The notes beneath the pieces were generated by a model that was given only the letters and a program-made list of their open reading frames with translations, searched no databases and was not told the origin of the DNA. Of a stretch of 64,000 nt of DNA, positions 1 through 8,419 are shown piece by piece. Both the position numbers and the translations under genes were made by a program. Positions within the stretch are counted from its first letter, which is position 1; every line of letters begins with the position of its first letter. Location of the stretch: NCBI RefSeq assembly GCF_007672725.1, contig NZ_VDTC01000005.1:1-64000 (forward strand). The letters run 5' to 3'. This stretch comes from Corynebacterium aurimucosum ATCC 700975. Its GTDB lineage: Bacteria > Actinomycetota > Actinomycetes > Mycobacteriales > Mycobacteriaceae.

Positions 1-696
1 CAGATACTCACTGAAGCGCTACCAGATAGTCACGACACTGCTACCAAATAGCCGGTCGCAACACGCATGATGGGCATTGAAGGGATTTCACCGCGTGCCT
101 TTGTCCCGGTGACAACGATTCAATCCAAGCGTAAGTCAACTCTTCCTGACCTGGTCAAGCGCATGTTTGATACTGGTGAGCTCAACCGGGTGTGGATGTC
201 GGATATTACCTACCTACGCACCAGCGAGGGATGGTTGTACTTGTGCGCGGTCCGCGATGGTCATTCCCGCAGGGTACTGGGCTGGGCAATGGATAGTGTT
301 CAAGACACACACCTGGTCGAACGGGCCCTGCGGATGGCGCATACGCTGCGCGGTGACGTTCCTGATGGGCTGGTGTTTCACGCTGACCGTGGAACACAAT
401 TCACCAGCGAGAAGCTCTGGGAGGTCTGCCGCAACCTGGGCATCGCTCAGTCTGTGGGGCGCACTGGCGTGTGCTTCGATAACGCGATGGCCGAGTCGTT
501 CTGGTCGACGCTAAAGACTGAATTCTATGACCGGCAGCGATGGCCTACCCGTGATGCTGCACGCAAGGCTGTTGCCTACTGGATTGAAGTCGTCTACAAC
601 CGTCGGCGCCGGCACTCTGCACTCGGAATGGTCAGCCCCGTCGACTTCGAGAACCACGCCGGCGCAATCAACAGCAGAAAAGAAATAGCTGCCTAA
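1..696 (+). pseudogene. IS3-family transposase OrfB, disrupted by an in-frame stop
   Basis: From 67 this encodes an rve-type integrase core. The DDE residues are visible in SDITYL, FHADRGTQ and AMAESFWSTLK, and the C-terminus has the usual YNRRRRHSALG. The same frame continues upstream from base 1 with residues resembling the HTH_21 region (LTEALPDSHDTATK, then PVATRMMGIEGISPR). It is broken by a TAG at 49-51. A conserved core without the N-terminal DNA-binding part would not transpose by itself. A downstream restart at the ATG of 67 could still make a 209-residue fragment. The family is certain; calling it inactive is inference. Confidence 0.75.
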
Positions 697-712
697 CCAC
701 TAGGTAGCTCCA
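1..712 (+). mobile_element. IS3-family insertion sequence, right-hand part only (remnant)
   Basis: The window opens inside an IS3-family element. The transposase reading frame runs to 696 and the element appears to end near 712 in ...GTAGCTCCA, which fits the CA-3' terminus common in IS3 ends. The neighbouring TSUP gene is cut at exactly this point. The left end lies outside the window, so a target duplication cannot be checked. Confidence 0.7.
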
Positions 713-970
713 CTACGTGTCCACGATTTGCGGGCAACCCCACGGGCGGACTTTCTTGACGAGCGTAATGGCCGCTGACGCTGTGCCAGATACCGCCGCC
801 ACCTTGTTTGTGGCTAGGGCGGCGGCGGGAGCAAGCTGCGGTGCCACCGCCATGATGAGCGGAATAAGGACGAGGCCGCCGCCACCAATAACGGCGTCGA
901 TCCATCCGGCCACGGCAGCTCCAATAGTGAGAATCGCCCAACCACTCAATCCAAAGCCCATGACCATCAT
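713..970 (-). pseudogene. TSUP (TauE/SafE) family permease, N-terminal fragment cut by the IS
   Basis: The fragment keeps only the first membrane segments of a sulfite-exporter TauE/SafE protein. The typical glycine-rich turn GWIDAVIGGGGLVLIPLI is followed by ATNKVAAVSGTASAAITLVKK. Full family members have about 250 residues; here about 85 remain before a TAG created at the IS junction (713-715). An earlier start at 1009 is possible but would overlap the divergent AbrB-like gene. The lost transport function is inferred from the truncation. Confidence 0.75.
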
Positions 971-983
971 TAAACTCGATTGC

Positions 984-2036
984 ATGTCTGTGCGTGCAAG
1001 GTGGGCCATCGTTGCCCCGGGATCTGTGGCTCTCGGGGCAGTATTCAGCTACCTGCACGTGCCCGCCGCCTGGATTCTGGGCGCCATCGTGGTCTCCGGC
1101 GCCATGGCACTGACGACGGGCAAGGAACTCACCGTCAACGATCGCTTCTATGCTGTCGCTCGCGGTTTCATCGGAATGATGGCGGGCATACCGCTGACTC
1201 TTGTGCCTGCCTCCACCCTCATTGGCTTTGTGCCGGCTGCGGTGACGATGTCCCTTATCACCGTGCTTATCGGTGTCGCCGGCGGTGTTCTGCTACACCG
1301 CTCACAGCCGAAGGATATTTCCTGGGAGACGGGCATTTTATCCATGCTGCCCGGCGGGGCCTCGCTCATGCCCGCGCTGGCTAGCGAGCTGGGTGCGGAC
1401 TACCGCTACGTGGCGCTGACGCAATATCTGCGCCTTCTGGCGGTGTCGGTATCGCTCCCTTTGGTGGTTTCTTTGTTAGATGCTCCTGCGGGCGAAGGCG
1501 TCGACATGAGCGTTGACGGCGAGGTCACGTGGTGGATTGTGCTGCTGACCCTCGCTATCGCCGTGGTTGGTGAGAAGCTAGGCAAGCTCGTGCGTTTGCC
1601 TGCGGCTGCGGTGCTAGGTCCGCTCATCTTGACGGTGCTGGTCGCGCAGATTATCCCAGCCGGCCACACTTTGGAGCCGCTCTACGTGTTCAAGATCATG
1701 GCATTCATGTCCATCGGCTGGGTCTGCGGTGGCGGGCTTTCCGTGCCGGCCTTGCGGGCCTTCGCCAAGCAGCTGCCCGCGACGATCCTCTTCATTGTCG
1801 TGGTCATCGGCGTGTGTGCGCTGACCGCCCTGCCATTGACCGCATGGCTGGACATCACCTACTTTGAGGCTTACCTCGCCACCTCGCCCGGCGCGCTGGA
1901 GACGGTTCTCGCGCTGTCCGCAGAAGGAGGGGCGGGTCCCGCCGTGGTGGCCGTGCAGATTATCCGACTCATCATCGTGCTGGTCATCGCCGGCTACCTG
2001 CCGCAGATTCTGGGGCTATTCCGCAAGCGCCGCTAG
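984..2036 (+). CDS. AbrB-family integral membrane protein
   Basis: About 350 residues with some ten hydrophobic segments. Two similar halves have the recurring pattern of AbrB/PF05145 proteins: RWAIVAPGSVALGAVFSYLHVPAAWILGAI near the start, and GEKLGKLVRLPAAAVLGPLIL in the second half. LPGGASLMPALASELGADYRYVALTQYLR is a family hallmark. Some members were labelled ammonia monooxygenase regulators, but substrate and role are unknown. The frame is open back to 717, where it runs antisense to the TSUP fragment, so ATG 984 was chosen; GTG 990 is an alternative. The 3' end overlaps the convergent ATPase gene by 21 bases. Confidence 0.75.
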   Translation: MSVRARWAIVAPGSVALGAVFSYLHVPAAWILGAIVVSGAMALTTGKELTVNDRFYAVARGFIGMMAGIPLTLVPASTLIGFVPAAVTMSLITVLIGVAGGVLLHRSQPKDISWETGILSMLPGGASLMPALASELGADYRYVALTQYLRLLAVSVSLPLVVSLLDAPAGEGVDMSVDGEVTWWIVLLTLAIAVVGEKLGKLVRLPAAAVLGPLILTVLVAQIIPAGHTLEPLYVFKIMAFMSIGWVCGGGLSVPALRAFAKQLPATILFIVVVIGVCALTALPLTAWLDITYFEAYLATSPGALETVLALSAEGGAGPAVVAVQIIRLIIVLVIAGYLPQILGLFRKRR

Positions 2037-3266
2037 TGGTACCACCCAGACCCCATCCGGACGTTGGAAAGCTGGACCGCTGGGAATCACAACTATCAGC
2101 GCTGCTGGAGGCGAAGAAAGCTTAGCGGCTACGTGCTTAAGGTGTGCTGCCGCTGCATCGACCTCGTTGTGCGAAAGTTTCGCCTCAAATCCCACCCACG
2201 AACCATCTCGAAGCTCCACTACTGCATCAATTTCTTCGCGCCCCTTCATATCCCTCAGGTGGAATACTCCGCGCGCACGCAGTGCCTGCGCATAGACGCG
2301 CAGATCGTGCACAAGTTGCGCCTCGAAGAGGATGCCTAATGTCTCTAAATCCCCAAGCAGTTTATCTGGACCCGTTCCCAACAAAGCAGCAGCCAAACCG
2401 GGATCGGCAAGCTGGCGTTTAGGCATTTGGACCATGGAAGTCTTCGACCTCGTACGCGGTGACCAAGCTGGTTGATCCTCAATAAGGAAGAGGCGCGTAG
2501 CAAAATCGTGAATGACGTTCACAGTTTCTGCGGCTGGTGTCGAGGTAGCGCTGCTGAGTTCTCCTATGCGTTTACGAATCGCTGCAGCGGTGGCCGGCTG
2601 GGCAACTAGTCCGGCATAGGCATGAAGGAAAGACTGGAAACGGCGCGGATCGCGGCGCGGTCCGCCAAGCTCCGGATAATCGTGCTCGCTCATCTCCGTG
2701 AGGTAGGATTCCATCCCTTCCTGCGCGTCGAGCGGATCAAGGTCAAAGAACTCCGGAAAACCACCAGCAACGATCCATCGGGCATAATCCGCCACGGTGG
2801 CGTCCGTCCCGGCTGTAGGCTCTTGATTGCCAGCAATGATGGCGCCCAGTGATACCCGCTCAGCAGCAAGTTCTCGCTCTGCCAAACTCAACGTGCGCAA
2901 TTGAATAGAACGAATACGGCCTGCGCCCGAATGCCTGGTGGCATCGTCATTGGGCGTGGAGGAGCCTGTAAGGAGAAACTGTCCTTTCTCCGGTGAGTCA
3001 TCAACTGCATGGCGCACTTCATTCCAGATAGCAGGGACAACCTGCCACTCATCAATAAGCCGCGGCCGCGCCCCTTGAAGCCCCAAAGCCGGTTGCATGC
3101 GCGCAAGGTTTGCTTCTGGGGAGTCACGGTCAAGCTGAATGACGGACTTTGCGAATTGGCGTGCTGTTGATGTTTTCCCACTTGCACGGGGGCCTTTGAG
3201 GAAGAGGGCTCCCGAAACACGGAGCCCTCTCTCGACTTCTGCATCAACGATTCGGGGCAGGTACAT
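2016..3266 (-). CDS. AAA+ ATPase with DUF4143 domain
   Basis: A 416-residue member of the AAA_14/DUF4143 ATPase family. A Walker A motif GPRASGKTS lies near residue 25 and a Walker B-like RLIDEWQ near residue 75. A sensor-like FLLTGSS follows, and the C-terminal nuclease-like DUF4143 half contains GREEIDAVVEL and GFEAKLS, which resemble an Asp/Glu-x-Lys nuclease fold. Family members are widespread in actinobacteria and largely uncharacterised. ATG 3266 is preferred (MYLPRIVD is the usual family start); ATG 3275 is possible. Three near-identical 20-bp repeats lie directly upstream. The gene is intact and stands alone. Confidence 0.85.
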   Translation of the reverse strand: MYLPRIVDAEVERGLRVSGALFLKGPRASGKTSTARQFAKSVIQLDRDSPEANLARMQPALGLQGARPRLIDEWQVVPAIWNEVRHAVDDSPEKGQFLLTGSSTPNDDATRHSGAGRIRSIQLRTLSLAERELAAERVSLGAIIAGNQEPTAGTDATVADYARWIVAGGFPEFFDLDPLDAQEGMESYLTEMSEHDYPELGGPRRDPRRFQSFLHAYAGLVAQPATAAAIRKRIGELSSATSTPAAETVNVIHDFATRLFLIEDQPAWSPRTRSKTSMVQMPKRQLADPGLAAALLGTGPDKLLGDLETLGILFEAQLVHDLRVYAQALRARGVFHLRDMKGREEIDAVVELRDGSWVGFEAKLSHNEVDAAAAHLKHVAAKLSSPPAALIVVIPSGPAFQRPDGVWVVPLAALAE

Positions 3267-3287
3267 ACCATGCATGTTAGCCCGACA

Positions 3288-3353
3288 AGTGGATAAATCA
3301 CAGAGTCACTAGTGGATAAATCCAAGAGTGAGGTGTGGATAAATCCAAGAGTC
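3288..3353. repeat. Three tandem 20-bp repeats upstream of the AAA+ ATPase
   Basis: Copies at 3288-3307, 3311-3330 and 3334-3353 have a strict 23-bp period and 3-bp spacers. The core GTGGATAAATC is identical in all three. Within the core GGAT-AA-ATC is an interrupted inverted repeat, most complete in copies 2 and 3 (TGGAT-AA-ATCCA). They sit 22-87 bases upstream of the ATPase start, so they are likely regulatory protein-binding sites, perhaps autoregulatory. Copy 3 also contains a perfect DnaA box in reverse orientation. Confidence 0.75.
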
Positions 3354-3372
3354 TAAGAAGCGACCTGGGGTT

Positions 3373-5034
3373 TTAGTCCAGAATTGTCTCACGCAGGATC
3401 GACATCGGCACAGAGCCTAGGGCCAATGCCTGGGAGTGGAAATCGCGTACGTCCATGCCCTGCTCCACCGCAGCGTCGCGGGTTTGCTGCCACAGGCGCT
3501 GGCCCAAGGCATAGGAGGGAGCCTGACCCGGCCAGCCCAGGTAGCGGGTGACCTCGAAGGAGAGGTTGGCATCATCCATCGCGGTGTTCTCACGCATGAA
3601 GGTCTTAACGTGGGACTTATCCCAGACACCGGACGTGTTGCAATCCGGCAAAGGCTTACCCAAGTGGAGTCCGATGTCCACCACGACGCGGGCGGCGCGG
3701 AAACGTTGGGCGTCGAGAAGCCCCATGCGGAAACCTGGGTCATCCATGTAACCCAGCTCCGCCATGAGTGCCTCAGCGTACAGAGCCCAGCCTTCACCAT
3801 GGCCAGAGTTCCAGGTCACCGCGCGGCGCCACAGGTTGAGGTCAGGCTGGGTCAGCGCGGCACCAATCTGCAGGTGGTGGCCCGGCGCGCCCTCATGGTG
3901 GACGGTGGTTAGTTCCTGCCAGGTGTGGAAAAGCTCCTGACCAGCCGGTACGGACCACCACATGCGGCCGGGGCGGGAGAAGTCATCCGACGGCGAGGTG
4001 TAGAAGATACCGCCGGTGCCGGCCGGGTCGATGCAGCACTCGATTTCTTTAACGGCCTCCGGGATATCGAAGGCGGTTCCGTCGAGGTCCTTAATGACGC
4101 GATCCGCGGTGGACTGCATCCACTCCACCAGCGCGTCGGTGCCGTGGAGCTGGTAGCGCTCCTCCTCGTTGAGCTTGCGCATCGCGGCGCGGACCGTCAC
4201 GTCGGAGCCATAGAGCTCGTGGGCGATCTTTTCTTGTTCCGCCTTGATGGAACGCACCTGATCCAGACCCCACTCATAAGCCTCATCGAGGTCCACGGCA
4301 TCCCCGACGAAAAGCCTGGAGAAGCGCTCGTAGCGCTCCCGGCCCACCGCGTCCTGGGACGGAGCCTGCGGTTGCAGCTCGTTGGAAAGCCAATCGGCGA
4401 ATTCGCCGAAGGCTTCCTTGGCCGCGTCCACCTCGGGGCCCTCCACACCAAGGTCCTCGAGCATGGAGCCGGCGTCGGCAAGCCGCTCACTCTGCACGAA
4501 TACTTCCGAGATCTGGCGTTGGGGCGCCACCATGCCACGCGACGCCGCCTCGGTGAGGGACTCCTTGTAGCCGTTGAGGGAGGCCGACACCTTCGACAGG
4601 CGCGAACGCAATGCATCAAGCTGCTCCGGAGTGTCCTTCGGCATCAGCATGAGGGTGTCGCGGATGGTCTGCACCGGGGAGGCAATGTTGTTGAGGCAAC
4701 GGATGTCTTCGCCAGCATGGTGCAGGTCAAGATCCAAGCAGAGGCGATCGCGCAAGACGGCGGCGGTGACGTAGTCCACCTCGTCGAAATCGTCGTCATC
4801 GTCGGATTCGTCGGTGGTGTCATCGAGTGCATCGAGATCCGCCATCATCTCACGGGTGCGATCCGCCACGGAGGAGTAGTACTCCGGGGAGAAATCCTCC
4901 AGCTCCCCATCGAAGCCGGGGATTCCCCACGCGGTGGCATCGGTGGGCGTGAACTGCGCGAGGTCGTGGACGAAGTTATCGCACGACGCGTCCAGCAGCG
5001 AAGGCTGGCGCTCTGCGTTCTGGTCAAAACTCAT
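3373..5034 (-). CDS. DUF885 family (putative metallopeptidase)
   Basis: A 553-residue DUF885 protein. The zinc-binding HHEGAPGHH motif (HExxH-like with an extra His) lies near residue 375, and RAARVVVDIGLHLG follows, as usual for the family. It is probably a cytoplasmic peptidase or carboxypeptidase: no signal peptide is visible. The N-terminus is acidic, with a run of Asp around residue 80. ATG 5034 (MSFDQNAERQ) is preferred over 5073 because the extra residues are not family-like. No clear ribosome binding site is seen. It stands alone on the minus strand; substrate unknown. Confidence 0.85.
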   Translation of the reverse strand: MSFDQNAERQPSLLDASCDNFVHDLAQFTPTDATAWGIPGFDGELEDFSPEYYSSVADRTREMMADLDALDDTTDESDDDDDFDEVDYVTAAVLRDRLCLDLDLHHAGEDIRCLNNIASPVQTIRDTLMLMPKDTPEQLDALRSRLSKVSASLNGYKESLTEAASRGMVAPQRQISEVFVQSERLADAGSMLEDLGVEGPEVDAAKEAFGEFADWLSNELQPQAPSQDAVGRERYERFSRLFVGDAVDLDEAYEWGLDQVRSIKAEQEKIAHELYGSDVTVRAAMRKLNEEERYQLHGTDALVEWMQSTADRVIKDLDGTAFDIPEAVKEIECCIDPAGTGGIFYTSPSDDFSRPGRMWWSVPAGQELFHTWQELTTVHHEGAPGHHLQIGAALTQPDLNLWRRAVTWNSGHGEGWALYAEALMAELGYMDDPGFRMGLLDAQRFRAARVVVDIGLHLGKPLPDCNTSGVWDKSHVKTFMRENTAMDDANLSFEVTRYLGWPGQAPSYALGQRLWQQTRDAAVEQGMDVRDFHSQALALGSVPMSILRETILD

Positions 5035-5104
5035 AAGGGCGAAGTCTAACGAAGATCTGGGGCTTTGGGCCAACCCGGCGCCGCCTTATTTACCAGGTTG
5101 TTAG

Positions 5105-5674
5105 CTAATTGTTGCTCCACTTGCTACCCGGGCTCACCCAGGATGCGAATTCGTTCAGCACTTCAGCTGGATCGGCATTGACCACGAGCGCATCGAGGAA
5201 GCGTTTTTGAACAAACCCCTCCTGCACCATTGCGGAGTACATTTTTGTAAACGGCTGCCAGTAGCCGTTCACGTCTACGAGTCCCACCGGGCCATCGATG
5301 TTCCCCAACTGCTGCAAGGTGAGGACCTCGGTGAGCTCCTCCAAGGTCCCCACGCCACCCGGCAGGCACACGAAGGCATCGGCGAGCTCCTCCATGCGCG
5401 TCTTGCGCTGGGCCATGGTGTCGACCACCTCGAGCTGGGTTACCCGCTGGTGGGAAAGCTCGTAATCGACGAGCTGGCGCGGGATTACTCCAATGACGGT
5501 TCCGCCGGCGGCAAGGCAGGAGTCCGCAACGATACCCATCAGGCCTACGTCACCACCGCCATAGACCAGGGTGAGGTTTCGGCGCGCGAGCTCCTCCCCC
5601 AAATGGTGCGCGGCTTGGCTATAGGCCTCAGAGTTTCCGGCGGCGGAGCCGCAGTACACAGCAACAGAATCCAT
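5105..5674 (-). CDS. LOG family protein (nucleotide 5'-monophosphate nucleosidase-like)
   Basis: A 189-residue Rossmann-fold protein of the TIGR00730/LOG family. It starts with VAVYCGSAAG and has GGGDVGLMG. The phosphoribohydrolase motif PGGVGTLEEL lies near residue 104, and RKTRMEE is just before it. Characterised members cleave the N-glycosidic bond of AMP or cytokinin ribotides; many were misnamed lysine decarboxylases. The ATG at 5674 was chosen because the upstream extension would use GTG. It is divergent from the ROK gene across about 100 bases. The exact substrate is unknown. Confidence 0.88.
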   Translation of the reverse strand: MDSVAVYCGSAAGNSEAYSQAAHHLGEELARRNLTLVYGGGDVGLMGIVADSCLAAGGTVIGVIPRQLVDYELSHQRVTQLEVVDTMAQRKTRMEELADAFVCLPGGVGTLEELTEVLTLQQLGNIDGPVGLVDVNGYWQPFTKMYSAMVQEGFVQKRFLDALVVNADPAEVLNEFASWVSPGSKWSNN

Positions 5675-5725
5675 GGGTATCACTCTATCGCAGGCGCATT
5701 TCTAGACCATGATGTCTACTGAATC

Positions 5726-5739
5726 CTAATTTCTATTAG
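5726..5739. promoter_or_regulatory. Palindrome CTAAT-N4-ATTAG between the LOG and ROK genes
   Basis: A perfect 5-bp inverted repeat with a 4-bp spacer lies about 35 bases upstream of the ROK regulator start, in the divergent promoter region. It could be the operator of the ROK protein, but that is inference only. Confidence 0.35.
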
Positions 5740-5772
5740 ACAATGCGGTCTGGTGAATTTATACTTGACGCC

Positions 5773-6849
5773 ATGATTAAATCCGGTCCCGTGTTCACGC
5801 GCCCCCGCACCCCAGCGGCGAAGTGCCTCCACATCATTCGACTCAACCCCGTTGTCACCCGCAGTGAGCTTGTCGAAGCCACGGGACTCTCCCAGCCCAC
5901 AATCACCCGCGCCACCGCCGCGCTTTTGGGTGCTGGACTGATCCGCCAGCGCACGGATTTGACGCAGTCCCGCGGTCGCGGGCGCCCCACAGTGCCCTTG
6001 GAGGTAGCGGATAATGACTGGATGCTGGCCGGCATTGCCGTCGGTACCGCCTTTACCCACATCGCCTTCTTTGACACGCAAGGACGCACGCTCCGCGAGG
6101 AAGACGTGGCTACACCGGTTTCTCGCCTGAGCGCGAGTGACGTCATCGAGCACATCATCGCTGGCGTTAATCGCCTCATGGCCGGCCTGGATCGCCGCTT
6201 GGTGTCAGTCGGCGTGACCACCTCCGGCAGCGTCAACGAGGCCGGGCGCATCACCGCCCACAACCTGGGGTGGGACGAAATGGACATCGCCAGCCGCCTG
6301 GAGTATCAGTTCGGCGTTCCGGTAGTTGTGTCTTCCGTCATCCCGGCGATCCTCGGCTCAGAGACGCAGTCGACGGAGATGGGAGCGGAGAAGCCCGTCA
6401 TGGTGCTCTACGCGGATGACTCCGTCGGTGCTGCGCTCACAGTCGGCGATGAGATCGTGCAGCTCGACATCGATGACCCTGACTCTCTCGCTACGCAGGC
6501 GGTGCTCGATGTGACAGGTGAGGAGTCTTTCCCAGACGTGGTTGCGAACGCTGACGATGAGACGCGAGCGCTTCTCGACGACCGCGCACGCTCCCTCGGC
6601 GCCACCGCCGCTGAGCTTTTGGCTGAGCATAAACCGGACACCCTCGTGGTAGCCGGCGGAGCCTTCTCAGATGATCCGGCAGCGCCGAAGCTCTTTGCTT
6701 CCGCTGTACGCCAGGCCACCGACCACCCGGTGGAGCTGCGCATGGTTCCCTCGCACACCGAGATTGTTCGCGCCTGCACCCGCGCTGTGGCGCTGGATCC
6801 TCTGCTGCGGGTGCCGCTCGATCTCGGCCGCGAGGCCAAAGCTGCCTAA
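5773..6849 (+). CDS. ROK family transcriptional regulator
   Basis: A 358-residue protein. Residues 10-75 form an N-terminal winged helix-turn-helix (VTRSELVEATGLSQPTITRATAALLGAGLI), and a ROK/actin-like sugar kinase fold follows (GIAVGTAFTHIAFFD, SVGVTTSGSV, LGATAAELLAEHKPDTLVVAGGA). The ROK zinc-binding cysteine motif is not visible, so it is probably a regulator rather than a sugar kinase. ATG 5773 fits the usual regulator start. Family members respond to sugars or sugar phosphates; the effector here is unknown. It overlaps the convergent HAD gene by a few bases. Confidence 0.82.
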   Translation: MIKSGPVFTRPRTPAAKCLHIIRLNPVVTRSELVEATGLSQPTITRATAALLGAGLIRQRTDLTQSRGRGRPTVPLEVADNDWMLAGIAVGTAFTHIAFFDTQGRTLREEDVATPVSRLSASDVIEHIIAGVNRLMAGLDRRLVSVGVTTSGSVNEAGRITAHNLGWDEMDIASRLEYQFGVPVVVSSVIPAILGSETQSTEMGAEKPVMVLYADDSVGAALTVGDEIVQLDIDDPDSLATQAVLDVTGEESFPDVVANADDETRALLDDRARSLGATAAELLAEHKPDTLVVAGGAFSDDPAAPKLFASAVRQATDHPVELRMVPSHTEIVRACTRAVALDPLLRVPLDLGREAKAA

Positions 6850-7424
6850 AAGGGGATTGAAGTAATTCCCGTAAAAAGGTGGGCCTTGAGCCCAAGGTGC
6901 TGAGCACCGGCGACGAAGTCCGGCCGATCGTCGAAGAAGTGGGTGTCCTTGGCCTGGGCCCCGAGGGCATCCACGGCCACGAGGTAGGCTTCCGGATCCG
7001 GCTTGGCCACCCCGATATCGCAGATCAGCGTCACGGCGGCGCATTCTTCCAGCCAAGGCTGCGTCTGGCGGATCCTGGTTCCCAATGCCGCTGGCACATT
7101 CGCCAGGATGCCAACACTATGGCCTTGGCCAATAAACCCTAGGACCGCACGAACCATTTCTTCGTCGGCTACCAGCAGGTGCTCGGTATCCAATTCGATG
7201 GCGTGACTGACATCAAAAGGAGCGAGACCGGCCAGCGCGCGAATGCGGCCCCAGTATTGCGCATCGCTCAGGTGCCCAGCGTCATATGCAGGGCGAAACT
7301 CCTCATAAAGAGACCAAAAGTGCTCTACATTGTCGGGACGGAGGTAATCCTCCAGCTCAGCGTTCCCGACGGGCGTAGCTGACCGCATGAGCACGCCGTA
7401 GAGGTCGAAGAGCAAAGTGGCCAT
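6846..7424 (-). CDS. HAD-superfamily hydrolase
   Basis: A 192-residue haloacid dehalogenase-like phosphatase. Motif I is LFDLYGVL, where the second Asp of the usual DxD is Tyr-Gly shifted as in several HAD-IA proteins. Motif II is VGILANVP. Motif III/IV are GVAKPDPEAYL and HFFDDRPDFVAGA. The compact helical cap between motifs I and II is typical of subfamily IA. ATG 7424 was chosen over 7448. Its first part overlaps the 3' end of the upstream membrane-protein gene by 68 bases, so translation may be coupled. Substrate unknown. Confidence 0.82.
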   Translation of the reverse strand: MATLLFDLYGVLMRSATPVGNAELEDYLRPDNVEHFWSLYEEFRPAYDAGHLSDAQYWGRIRALAGLAPFDVSHAIELDTEHLLVADEEMVRAVLGFIGQGHSVGILANVPAALGTRIRQTQPWLEECAAVTLICDIGVAKPDPEAYLVAVDALGAQAKDTHFFDDRPDFVAGAQHLGLKAHLFTGITSIPF

Positions 7425-7752
7425 GCGCCCAGTGTAGCCAGACCGCAAGAGCGCCAGTCAGCGTGCCCGCTACGAAGAGCGGAAGCGATAGTGTGCCATG
7501 CGCCCACAGCGTCGAGGTTGCCCCCACGAGGAATAGCCCGCCCACGCTAAACAGGGAGCGGCTCAGCGCCGTCGCCGCCGCGGCGGCGCACAATAAGAGG
7601 GCAAGCCCGGCAAACGGGCCGAGCATCACCGCGAGGGCGAAGAAAAAGGTTCCCAGAGCCATGTTGGTTGCCGCCAGCCACATGCCACCGACCAATGCAA
7701 TCGCTAGCCCGGCAAGGGCACCGCAGATGAGCATGAGGCGCGTTGTAGTCAT
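7357..7752 (-). CDS. Small integral membrane protein, unknown function
   Basis: 131 residues with four hydrophobic segments (about 5-27, 32-60, 66-84 and 90-108) and a basic C-terminus (RPLRRAHAVSYARRER), suggesting a cytoplasmic tail. I do not recognise the family. The ATG at 7752 lies directly against the U-tract of the ferritin terminator, with no ribosome binding site. Either the true start is ATG 7734, or the gene is read from a leaderless transcript or by read-through. It probably forms a unit with the HAD gene downstream. Confidence 0.6.
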   Translation of the reverse strand: MTTTRLMLICGALAGLAIALVGGMWLAATNMALGTFFFALAVMLGPFAGLALLLCAAAAATALSRSLFSVGGLFLVGATSTLWAHGTLSLPLFVAGTLTGALAVWLHWAHGHFALRPLRRAHAVSYARRER

Positions 7753-7793
7753 AAAAAAATTCTCCCACCAACCGCAGGGGGCCGTGGGAGAAT
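7753..7793 (-). terminator. Rho-independent terminator after ferritin
   Basis: On the minus strand a perfect 10-bp stem ATTCTCCCAC/GTGGGAGAAT (7784-7793 with 7759-7768) is followed by seven T residues. It ends the ferritin transcript. The T run directly precedes the annotated ATG of the membrane-protein gene. Confidence 0.85.
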
Positions 7794-7815
7794 CCGCGCA
7801 AACTATATGGCTTCG

Positions 7816-8298
7816 TTACCGTTGCGCCAGCGAGCCATCGACGCGCAGCAGGCCAGAACCGTCATTGCCCACCAGCTTGAGCTGGTCAATGATCTCAGAC
7901 ACGGAGGACTCTTCCTCAACCTGCTCCTCGAGGAACCAGTTGATGAGACCACGGGAATCCAGGTCCCCAGCCGCATCTGCGGTGCGGGCGATCTCTCGGA
8001 TCTGCTCCGAGACCTTCTGCTCATGCGCGAGGGATGCCTCAAAAGCATCGAGCGGGGTGGCGGCCTTGACGGAGCCGACCTGGATATCCTCCAGCTCGAC
8101 GCGGTAGCCGCGGTCCAACAGGTGCTCGGCGAACTTCTGTGCGTGCTCGCGCTCTTCCTCTGCCTGCTTGAAGAACCAATCGCGCATGCCTGGGAAGGAC
8201 AGGTTGTCCATCTCGTAGGCCAGCTGAGTGTAAATCAGGGCTGCGCCGTGCTCATTATTGACCTGGGCGTTGAGGAGCGTTTGCAGTTTCTCATCCAT
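7816..8298 (-). CDS. ftn: Ferritin (non-haem iron storage)
   Basis: 160 residues of the bacterial ferritin family. Iron-site residues are visible in the helices NNEHGAALIYTQLAYEM (first Glu), AEEEREHAQKFAEHLLDRG (Glu-x-x-His) and NWFLEEQVEEESSV. No haem-ligand Met of bacterioferritin is apparent. Subunits of this family form a 24-mer cage that oxidises and stores Fe. ATG 8298 starts the normal MDEKLQTLL helix. A DtxR-like box 103 bases upstream and a terminator downstream make it a single-gene unit. In C. glutamicum ftn is known to be activated by DtxR under iron excess. Confidence 0.95.
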   Translation of the reverse strand: MDEKLQTLLNAQVNNEHGAALIYTQLAYEMDNLSFPGMRDWFFKQAEEEREHAQKFAEHLLDRGYRVELEDIQVGSVKAATPLDAFEASLAHEQKVSEQIREIARTADAAGDLDSRGLINWFLEEQVEEESSVSEIIDQLKLVGNDGSGLLRVDGSLAQR

Positions 8299-8400
8299 AA
8301 GAGTTATTCCTTTCGTGTGTTGTTCCCACAATACAGAAAAAAATCGGGCGCGCTAGCAAGGTGATCTTAAGCAAACTCGCACGTCATAACACTTTTTCTG

Positions 8401-8419
8401 GTAGGTTTACCTAACCCAA
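8401..8419. promoter_or_regulatory. Candidate DtxR box upstream of ftn
   Basis: The 19-bp GTAGGTTTACCTAACCCAA matches the corynebacterial DtxR consensus TTAGGTTAGCCTAACCTAA at 15 of 19 positions, including both inner half-sites. It overlaps the stop codon of the sulP gene and lies 103 bases upstream of the ftn start. That upstream placement fits activation rather than repression. Confidence 0.7.

Noticed and set aside
3288..3353. CRISPR array
   Set aside because: Only three copies, 3-base spacers and no cas genes; a promoter repeat is the better reading.
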